From Verrucomicrobiota bacterium (GTDB lineage Bacteria; Verrucomicrobiota; Verrucomicrobiia; Limisphaerales; UBA1319), in assembly GCA_022709905.1 (NCBI GenBank), contig JAKLHY010000064.1, positions 1 to 43,474 of the forward strand: a stretch of 43,474 nt of DNA, written 5' to 3'. Positions 25,157-33,100 of the stretch are shown here, piece by piece (position 1 is the stretch's first letter; each line of letters starts with the position of its first letter). Under the pieces are notes generated by a model. It did not search any database. It was not told where the DNA came from and saw only the letters and a list, made by a program, of their open reading frames with translations. The translations under genes were made by a program, and so were the position numbers.

Positions 25157-27808
25157 ATGAACCCCATCCCATGGCGCATCCAAATTCTCCGGCTCGTTAT
25201 GGCCGGTGCCTGTTCGTTTCCGGGGTTGGCAGATTCCGGTTCCCCGCGGGTATCCGCCCAGGAATTGCCGGGGCCTGATTCCACGCAACACCGCGAGGTC
25301 CGGCAACTCATCGCGCGCCTGTTACCGGAGCAGGCGAAGTTTTTTAGCGTGGAGTTTATTCCCGCGGAGTCGGGCCGCGACGTCTTCGAGGTCGAAAGCC
25401 GCGATGGTCGAATTGTGTTGCGTGGGAACAAGGGCATCTCAATTGCGGCCGGCTTGAACTGGTATCTCAAGTACGAGTGCAACGCCCATTATTCTCTCAA
25501 AGGACGCCAGTTGGCGATTCCCAAGAGCTTGCCAGTGGTCCAGGACAAGGTGCGCCGCGTCAGCCAGGATCGCTGGCGCTACTTTCTGAACTACTGTTGT
25601 TTTGGGTATTCATTGCCCTGGTATGACTGGGCGGATTGGGAACGGTTGATTGATTGGATGGCGCTGCAAGGGATCAATGCCCCCTTGTCGGTCACCGGAC
25701 AGGAAGCGGTGTGGCGGGAGGCCGGCAGGCGCCTGGGATTTTCGGAGGGCGATCTGAAGGATTTTCTGGCCGGGCCGCCCTATCTGCCCTTTGGCTGGAT
25801 GGGATGTCTGGATGGCTGGGGGGGGCCTTTGCCGCAATCCTGGGTGGATCGCCATGCGACCCTGCAACAGCAGATCCTGGCCCGGGAACGCGCCCTCGGC
25901 ATGACCCCTGTTCTCCAGGGATTCACCGGGCACGTCCCTCCCGCAACGAGCCGCCTTTACCCAGACACCCGGCTTCACAAAGTGAAATGGGCTGAATGGG
26001 AAACGTTCCTGCTGGACCCGCTCGATCCACTGTTTGCCCGGTTTGCGGGGACGTTTCTTGAGGAACAACGGCGGCTCTTTGGCACAGATCACCTTTACGC
26101 GGCTGACACCTTCATCGAAATGACTCCGCCCAGTGGTGACACCAATTTTCTTGCGGCCACGGCCCGGGCGATCCACGGCGGGATGGCCAAGGCGGATCCG
26201 GATGCCGTGTGGGTTTTGCAGGGTTGGACGTTTTTAAACCAGGCTCAGTTCTGGACCCAACCGCGGATCGAGGCCTTCCTGAACGCAATTCCCGATTCGC
26301 GAATGCTGGTATTGGACCTGTTCTGCGATGTTACCCCTGTCTGGAACCGGACTCATGCTTTCTATGGCAAGCCCTGGGTCTGGTGTGCGCTGCAGAATTT
26401 CGGCGACTGCGTTTATCTGGGAGGGGCGCTGAACCGGCTCCACGCCGATCTGCCCGCGGCCAGACGTGATCCGCTCGGACGCAACCTGGCCGGCATCGGT
26501 TTTGTAAACGAGGGGCTAGATTACAATCCGATCCTGTTCGACTTCCTCTTCGAGCAGTCCTGGCGGTCCGAACCGGCGAACTTGGACGACTGGGTGCGCG
26601 ACTACGGCCGGCGGATTGTTGGAAATGCTGATCCGGACTCGGACGCGGCCTGGCGCATTCTGATCGAGACGGCGTTCACCGGTCAACATCAGGTGGCGCC
26701 CGCCTATACCCAGGTGCCGTCGCTTGCTGCTGCCTCCGAACCTCCCTACAGCAATGAACGCCTCTTACAGGCCTGGCGATGCCTTCTCGGCGTCGCCCAG
26801 CGCGGTCCCATGTCTGATGCGATCCAATTTCAGTTGCTCATGGTGACTCGCCAGGTGCTGGGAAATTTCTCGGGGGAATTGGCCTGGCAAGCGATCGACG
26901 CCTGGCGTGCCAAGGATCCGCAGCGCTTCCAGACGGCCTCAGAGCGGATGCTTGAATTGATCCGCGATCTGGATGCTCTGCTGGCGACCCGTAGCGAGTT
27001 TCTGCTGGGAGAATGGCTGGCGGACGCTAGGCACTGGGGCGAGACCGTGGCCGAGAAAGACAGGCTCGAATGGAATGCGCGCCGGGTGATTACCATGTGG
27101 GGCCAGCGAACCGCCATCCGGGATTACTCGCGCCGGGAATGGTCCGGCATGCTCGGGAGTTTTTACCTGAAGCGATGGGAAAAGTTCTACGACGCGCTAG
27201 CGCGGAGCCTGGATACGGGCCGGCCTTTTGACGCCGCCGCATTTGACCAGGAACTGCAGCAATGGGAACTCGCCTGGGCCGACTCTCACGAATCCTATCG
27301 CGTCACCGCGGAGGGCGATCCCCTGGCTGTCTCTCAACAGCTCTGGGCTAAATACCAACCGGCTCTTGCCCGCTCCTATGCGCCAGAAACGACGAGCCTG
27401 ACCACCGGCAAACCGTCGACGGCCTCCAGCGCTTTGCCGGGACATCCGGCTTCCTTGGCCAACGACGGCCGCATTCGGGATACGAACCGGTATTGGGCCA
27501 CAGATATCCAAAACGATCCTGATCCCTGGTGGCAGGTCGATTTCGAAAAGCCCACCACGGTCGGGCGGGTCACGATCATCCCCTTCTTTGGTGATGAGCG
27601 CAGCTACGGATTTACGGTCGAAGGTTCAACAGACGGCGCCACATGGAAGATCCTCGCCGACCAGCGCTCGAATCAAACGGCTTCGACATCGGAGGGCTAC
27701 CGGTGCTCCTTCTCTGCCCAGACGATTCGATACCTCCGGATCCGTCAAACCCGCAACTCAGCCAACTCAGGCCGCCATTTGGTCGAGGTGCTGGCCTTCG
27801 AGAACTGA
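25157..27808 (+). CDS. GH89 alpha-N-acetylglucosaminidase with C-terminal CBM32-like domain
   Basis: A secreted exo-glycosidase of family GH89 (NAGLU type), 883 residues from the ATG at 25157; the 26 codons before it are not signal-like, while MNPIPWRIQILRLVMAGACS is. It removes terminal alpha-linked GlcNAc from glycans. GH89 landmarks: YFLNYCCFGYSLPWYDWADW, MALQGINAPLSVTGQEAVW, GPLPQSW and VLQGFTGHVPP. The two catalytic glutamates by analogy with NAGLU are E321 (FIEMTPPSG) and E452 (GFVNEGLDYNP). The C-terminus (about 745-883) is an F5/8C or CBM32-like module (YWATDIQNDPDPWWQVDF, VTIIPFFGDERSYGFTVEGS). It likely works on host or soil glycoconjugates outside the cell. Confidence 0.93.
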   Translation: MNPIPWRIQILRLVMAGACSFPGLADSGSPRVSAQELPGPDSTQHREVRQLIARLLPEQAKFFSVEFIPAESGRDVFEVESRDGRIVLRGNKGISIAAGLNWYLKYECNAHYSLKGRQLAIPKSLPVVQDKVRRVSQDRWRYFLNYCCFGYSLPWYDWADWERLIDWMALQGINAPLSVTGQEAVWREAGRRLGFSEGDLKDFLAGPPYLPFGWMGCLDGWGGPLPQSWVDRHATLQQQILARERALGMTPVLQGFTGHVPPATSRLYPDTRLHKVKWAEWETFLLDPLDPLFARFAGTFLEEQRRLFGTDHLYAADTFIEMTPPSGDTNFLAATARAIHGGMAKADPDAVWVLQGWTFLNQAQFWTQPRIEAFLNAIPDSRMLVLDLFCDVTPVWNRTHAFYGKPWVWCALQNFGDCVYLGGALNRLHADLPAARRDPLGRNLAGIGFVNEGLDYNPILFDFLFEQSWRSEPANLDDWVRDYGRRIVGNADPDSDAAWRILIETAFTGQHQVAPAYTQVPSLAAASEPPYSNERLLQAWRCLLGVAQRGPMSDAIQFQLLMVTRQVLGNFSGELAWQAIDAWRAKDPQRFQTASERMLELIRDLDALLATRSEFLLGEWLADARHWGETVAEKDRLEWNARRVITMWGQRTAIRDYSRREWSGMLGSFYLKRWEKFYDALARSLDTGRPFDAAAFDQELQQWELAWADSHESYRVTAEGDPLAVSQQLWAKYQPALARSYAPETTSLTTGKPSTASSALPGHPASLANDGRIRDTNRYWATDIQNDPDPWWQVDFEKPTTVGRVTIIPFFGDERSYGFTVEGSTDGATWKILADQRSNQTASTSEGYRCSFSAQTIRYLRIRQTRNSANSGRHLVEVLAFEN

Positions 27809-28280
27809 CCGGAAAACCGACGTACCCCGCAACGGGGGGCACCCACTCGACTTGGCCAATACGGTTAGTAAAATGCGGGATTGATGATGCCTGGCCCGCC
27901 CAAAACTCCAAAGTCATTTTGACCAGCACCCTCTGGATTTCTCTCATAGGCACCCTCTTGTTCGCATTTGACGAACCCTCGGTACAAGGAATCCCCCTCC
28001 TTCAACGAGGATGGTTTCGCTCTTCCAGGTTATGACCGCTAGCACGACCGTTGGCTCCAATACGATCCCCATCGGCAGCATCGAGGCCAGTTCTCTTTTC
28101 CTGCTCAAACCATGGCCTTCTTTACGGGTTCCGGGCATGGCTGCGGCTAAATCTCCAAAGAGAATGCCGCCATTTAGGCCATGATGAACCCTTGCCAATC
28201 CTTCTCGCCCTCCTCGGTTCCACCATTCTGGAAATTTATTGTGGCAATCGGTCTGACCAATCGCTTCCCGAAGTCGCTCG
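27809..28280. other. Gene-poor stretch after the GH89 gene
   Basis: About 470 bases in which no reading frame shows a recognisable family or convincing codon pattern. A minus-strand frame (27944-28198) contains LNGGILFGDLAAAMPG and similar segments but no family match I recognise. Together with the two truncated genes that follow, this looks like degraded sequence. Confidence 0.4.
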
Positions 28281-28676
28281 TCACCGAGCGATTGACGCGG
28301 CTTCCGTTTGACTCTTCTTGGCAGCGTTGGTGTTTTCGAGAACCACCGCAGTATGAATCAGATGACGGTTGCCCTGGCCGGCCGCAATCCCAGCGGTCTT
28401 ATCCTCCCGAGTTTTTTTCAAGGCGGTCATGGCAGGTGGACACACATCCAATAGCTCCTTCCAGGACGTTAAACCAAACGACAACCGGAGTGCGAACATG
28501 GACGGCTGATGCTCCAGCGCGTGATCGTGGTGCCAAAGGAAGCGATCAAGCGCCGCCTCATATCTGCCTTGTTTCACCAGCGCCTCGGTATCGCTCAAAT
28601 CTGCGCGGTATTGCCTATGATTTTGTGCCTTTTGACTTCCAGGATCATCAGGTCGGTGGTAAAATATTATCCTCAT
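28281..28676 (-). pseudogene. Truncated TPR-like protein fragment
   Basis: A minus-strand frame from the ATG at 28676 (about 131 codons). The segment LSDTEALVKQGRYEAALDRF then LWHHDHALEHQPSM and LRLSFGLTSWKELLDVCPPA resembles the N-terminal part of a family of cytoplasmic helical-repeat proteins (pattern EALVKQGRYEEAL-R-LWFHEHALE, RLSFAL-W-EL). The homology stops with KKSQTEAASIAR and a stop where a longer helical protein would be expected to continue. The other two frames do not clearly resume it, so I read it as a truncated relic. The family is recognised by pattern only. Confidence 0.45.
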
Positions 28677-29046
28677 GTGCGGGACAACACAACCGGGGTT
28701 GTCAGCAGCAAGGGGAGGGGAGTTCACCACCACCCATTGGAGCGTGGTGCTAAGGGCGGGCCGCGGTTTTTCTTCTGCCGCACAAGACGCGCTGGAACAG
28801 CTCTGTCGGACTTACTGGTATCCGCTCTATGCTCATGTGTGTCGTCGCGGTTATAATCCAGATGATGCTAAAGACTTGACCCAGGAGTTTTTTGCCCGCC
28901 TGCGCTCCAAGCAGTGGTTGAACACAGCCAATCCAATTCGCGGCAGGTTCCGATCGTTTCCTTTGACCGCGCTGAACCATTTTTTGGCTAATAAAATCCT
29001 TGGTCGGACGAAACCATCGAGAGCATCGATTTCATTTCCACCATGA
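28675..29046 (+). pseudogene. Truncated ECF sigma factor fragment
   Basis: A 123-codon frame. The segment TTTHWSVVLRAGRG, DALEQLCRTYWYPLYAHVCR, RGYNPDDAKDLTQEFFARLR and RGRFRSFPLTALNHFLAN is the N-terminal region 2 of the ECF sigma factors abundant in Verrucomicrobiota and Planctomycetota. Normally HFLAN is followed by EWDR and about 80-100 more residues, including region 4 (DNA-binding). Here the match ends at FLAN and the frame runs 18 unrelated codons to a stop. A different frame from 28995 reads SDETIESIDFISTMKNPSPF then LVAITLEK and a stop, which may be part of another gene joined at the break. It cannot encode a working sigma factor. Its ATG overlaps the divergent one of the TPR-like fragment. 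Confidence 0.75.
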
Positions 29047-29197
29047 AAAATCCGTCGCCTTTTCTGGTGGCAATCACGCTGGAAAAATAACGAATTGAAC
29101 CTTTTTATCCAGTCGGCGAATTAATGTGCAACTTTCGGCGGAATTTTCTTCAGTAATGTCGTGTTAAGACCTTTGTATTAAACCCGGTGCTCATGCT

Positions 29198-30043
29198 ATG
29201 AAAAACTCCCGGTCAATCCCCTGGCCTCTCAGGTTCCGGTTGCTGTTCGCGCTCTCGGTGGCCGCCTTGCCTGGCATCCTGGCGGGCGCCCCTCCGTTAA
29301 GCGTGCAAAGCATAGCCAGAAGTGGCGCCAAGGTCATTGTCTCTTTCAATGGCGGGACGCTTCAGAGCGGAACCGCGATAACGGGCCCGTGGGCGGACGT
29401 TCCTGGCTCCGCCTCGCCGTATAGCACCTACACGCTCGGCACCATGCGGTTTTTCCGAACCCGGGACAATCTTGGAAACTATTCGGTCAATGCGGTTGGA
29501 TATGTCAATATCAATCTTGGCGCCGGCTGGAACTTAATCCAAAATCCCCTTAATTCAGGCAACAACACCGTTGCTGAGGTTTTGCCAACCGTACCAGAGC
29601 ACACCCGGATCATGAAGCAAATGATATCGGGGGTAATATTGTTTGAAATAAGCAATGACTACGATCAAGGGAGCTGGCGCGATCCCAGTATGGTCTTTAA
29701 GCCTGGCGAAGGTGTTGCTCTTTACTTGCCATCTCCGGGAAATACAACTGTGACCTTCGTTGGCGAAGTGGGCCAGGGAGACCGCAGCATCAACTTCTCT
29801 GCCGGGTTTAACCTAATCGGATCCATAGTGCCGCAAGCCGGCCGACTCGTGTCTGATTTGGGTTATCCGGTTGTCCATGGCACCACGATTTATACCTACT
29901 CGCCTGGGGTGGGATACACGGTTTATGATTATACCAGCCTGTTTGGCTGGATCCCTCACGAACCCGTGCTGACCGTTGGCCAGGCCTTCTGGAGTCATCA
30001 ACCCTCAGCTGGTGCATGGACGAGGCAATTCATCATCAAATAG
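29198..30043 (+). CDS. Secreted Verrucomicrobiota-type two-module protein
   Basis: 281 residues with a signal peptide (about 1-31). The first 95 residues contain GTLQSGTAITGPWADVPGSA then a FFRTRDN end, the FN3-like module common in this phylum. Then YVNINLGAGWNLIQNPLNSG, TVTFVGEVGQGDRSINFSAG, FNLIGSIVPQAGRL and VLTVGQAFWSHQ follow; this pattern of a YVNV-GxxLIxNPL repeat with a GEVxQG middle recurs in uncharacterised secreted proteins from Verrucomicrobiota. No named function. The very large adhesin-like gene follows 60 bases later on the same strand, so the two may be cotranscribed and both surface-exposed. Confidence 0.65.
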   Translation: MKNSRSIPWPLRFRLLFALSVAALPGILAGAPPLSVQSIARSGAKVIVSFNGGTLQSGTAITGPWADVPGSASPYSTYTLGTMRFFRTRDNLGNYSVNAVGYVNINLGAGWNLIQNPLNSGNNTVAEVLPTVPEHTRIMKQMISGVILFEISNDYDQGSWRDPSMVFKPGEGVALYLPSPGNTTVTFVGEVGQGDRSINFSAGFNLIGSIVPQAGRLVSDLGYPVVHGTTIYTYSPGVGYTVYDYTSLFGWIPHEPVLTVGQAFWSHQPSAGAWTRQFIIK

Positions 30044-30103
30044 TTCCCGAGAAACGTTGGCGGATCTAAACAGACAATAATGGAGCGGGAAAGGTTATCT
30101 TGC

Positions 30104-33100
30104 ATGAAGAAGTTTGGATTCCTGGTGATCGCGTTAACGATCGGCGCATCACAGCTTCTGGCGCAAGGCCAGATCGATTTCAGTAACTATAAGCCGGGTT
30201 TGGGCATCGATGCCCCGGTCTATGAGGTTGATAATATAACCCCGTTGGATTCCGGTTACTTGTGCCAGCTTCTAATCAAAAAAGCTGGTGATCCCGGATC
30301 CAATTATGCACCGGTGGACGCACCGGTTCCCTTCCGGAATCAACCCCCCGAGTATAACCCCTTTACCGCCGGTCGCGGCACCGGATATTTCTCCGGTGGT
30401 GTGGTAACCATCCCCTATCCAGCCGGGACTTGGCTAGAAGTCGTTGTGGCCGCATGGGATTCAATCGGTGGCACGATTATGACATATAAGGCGGCCGTTG
30501 CCGCGAGGGTAAACTGCGCAGAAACAGAACCGTTTCTGGTCAAAATAGCGGAGGGACCTTTTAATCCTCCACCCGTGCTATCAGGTCTCAAGAGTTTCCA
30601 TCTAGGGGGCACGATGAGATACCGCTTGTCCACCGAGGTGTGGGCCGGAGTTGGCAGCGTGAGGGTGAGGCCGGGAAGTCCCGATGGCAAGTACAACTCC
30701 GGGACAGCGGTTCAATTATTGGCCAATCCGGCCCTTGATTATGTGTTTAGCAGCTGGAGTGGCGACGTCACCGGCTCGGACAATCCGGTGACCATCATCA
30801 TGAACGGGACCAAGAGTGTGAGCGCGAACTTAGCGCGGGGCACTCCCCAGATCAACTACACCTTCGACGACGGCGCGGTTCCCGCTGGAGCAGACATCAG
30901 CGGCACATATCCTGAAGGCGCCACGCCAGTCGCCTATGTGGACAAAAATGGCGGCCTGTACGATAGCGGAGTGCTCAAACTGACGACTTCAGAAAACCAT
31001 CAGGTCGGCGGATTCCGCTCGCCGCTGCTTGCGGGCGGAGCGCAACTCGGCGAGTTCATCTTCAAGGCGCTACACCAGAGCATGAGCAGCACGGGAGTTC
31101 CGGCCGACGGTTTCAGCATCAATTTCGCCCCAGACCTTCCGATCCTGCCCCCCGGCGACGCCGAGAATGGGGCGGGCACTGGCATCACGGTGACGTTTGA
31201 CGTATACGACAACGAGGATGGCGATCCGAATAACGAGGACGGTGAAGCCCCGTCCGTTGACGTCTGGTACCAGGGGAAACTCGTGGCGGTGAAACGCGTG
31301 CCATTGGCTCCCTTCAATGCGGGTGCCTTTATGGACCTAAGGTTGCACGTAACTGAAGGCGGACTCCTCAGCCTGCTAATGATTGAGTCCCCCATTTTTC
31401 CGAAAGGGATCGTGGTGTATGATGGTTTGCAGTTGCCTGGCTATGAGCCGATGAGCGGACTCAAGTTTGCCTTGTATGCCCGGACGGGCGGGCTCAACGC
31501 CGACTTCTGGTTTGACAACATCGAGCTCTATTACCGCACCAGTGTCACCCCCGCCCGCTACTCCCTGACGACCTCTGTCCTGCCATCTGGCGCGGGCAGT
31601 GTCACCTCCAATCCGGCCCCCGAAGGCGATGGGAATTATGCGGAAGGAACGGTCGTTACTCTTTCTGCCAACCCGTCGGCTGGGTATGCGTTCAGCAGTT
31701 GGAGCGGGGATGCCTCGGGGGGAAGTCCGACCACGATCACGATGACGGGCCACAAGATGGTCACGGCCAATTTCGTGCCATTAGGTGTAGCGGACTTGCC
31801 GGGCTTGCGTCGGCAATACTACGCCGGAATCCCTGGCCAGGCTGTATCGGATTTGACCGCCAGCGCCGCGTATCCCCATCTTCCTGACGCGGTCGATATC
31901 GTGTCAATGCTGGAAAGCCCGTCGCTCTCGGAGGGTGGACCGGACTGGCACGACGATTACGGACAACGTTTGAGAGGTTGGCTCGTGCCGCCCCAAACAG
32001 GCACGTATGTATTCTACCTGGCCTCGGATGACCAGGCCCAAGTCTTCCTTAGCACGGATGAAAGTCCCTATAACAAGCGACTTATCGTCCAGGAATCCAG
32101 TTATACACTTTATCGGAATTGGGAAGGCACCGGTCAGCATCCTGCCCGGACCAGTGCGGCCATCTCTTTGAAGGCAGGCGAACGCTATTACCTGGAAGTG
32201 CTGCACAAGGAAGGGGGCGGAGGAGACAATGTGGCGGTGGCCTGGCAGTTGCCCGGAGGAGCCGCCCCGAAGAACGGTGATCCACCTATCGGTAACAGCT
32301 ATTTGGTGCATAGGAACGACATGCCGGAGGTCCTGTTTCACATCGAACCGCCGGGCAGTGGGACTGTCTCGCTAAGTCCAGCGCCACCGCCTGGAGGACA
32401 GTACCCGGACGGAACAGTGGTGACATTCACGGCGCTTGCAAATGCCGGTTATCGGTTCGTCGATTGGAGCAAAGCTCTAACGGGTTCAGCCAATCCGGCC
32501 TCACTAACCATAATTGGCCAGCCACTGGCCATAGCGCACTTTATACCGTCCCCGCTCGCCACTCCGCAGCTCAGCTACGATTTCAACGACGGGAGGGTCC
32601 CGGCGGGGGCCGAGGCGGAGGGAATATTTACGACCGATGGCACTCGTTTTGCCTTGGTCGACAAGACTGATGGTGTGGACAATAGCGGGGTGCTCAAACT
32701 GACCACTTCGGAGAACGGTCAGGTCGGTGGGTTTCGCTCGCCGCTGTTTGCCAGCGACGCTGGACTGCTCGAGTTGACCTTCAGCGCGGATTTCCTGGCC
32801 GGCAAGGGGACATCGCCTCCGGCCGACGGGTTCAGCATCAATTTCGCCCCAGACCTTCCGATCCTGCCCCCCGGCGATGCCGAGAACGGAGCGGGCACGG
32901 GTATCACGGTGGCTTTTGACACGTTCGACAACGTGGATAATGATCCGAATAACGGAACAGGAGAGGCCCCGTCGATTGATGTCCTTTACCGGGGCCAGGT
33001 TGTGGCGGAGAAGCGCGTGCCACTGGCCTTGCTCAATTCGGGGAACTATCAGCCGGTCGTGCTAGGGGTGAAAGCTGGCGGGTACTTGGATCTGATAGTG

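Noticed and set aside
27944..28198. 84-codon minus-strand frame in the gene-poor stretch
   Set aside because: No family match, no ribosome binding site and no neighbour in the same operon; listed only as part of the decayed region.
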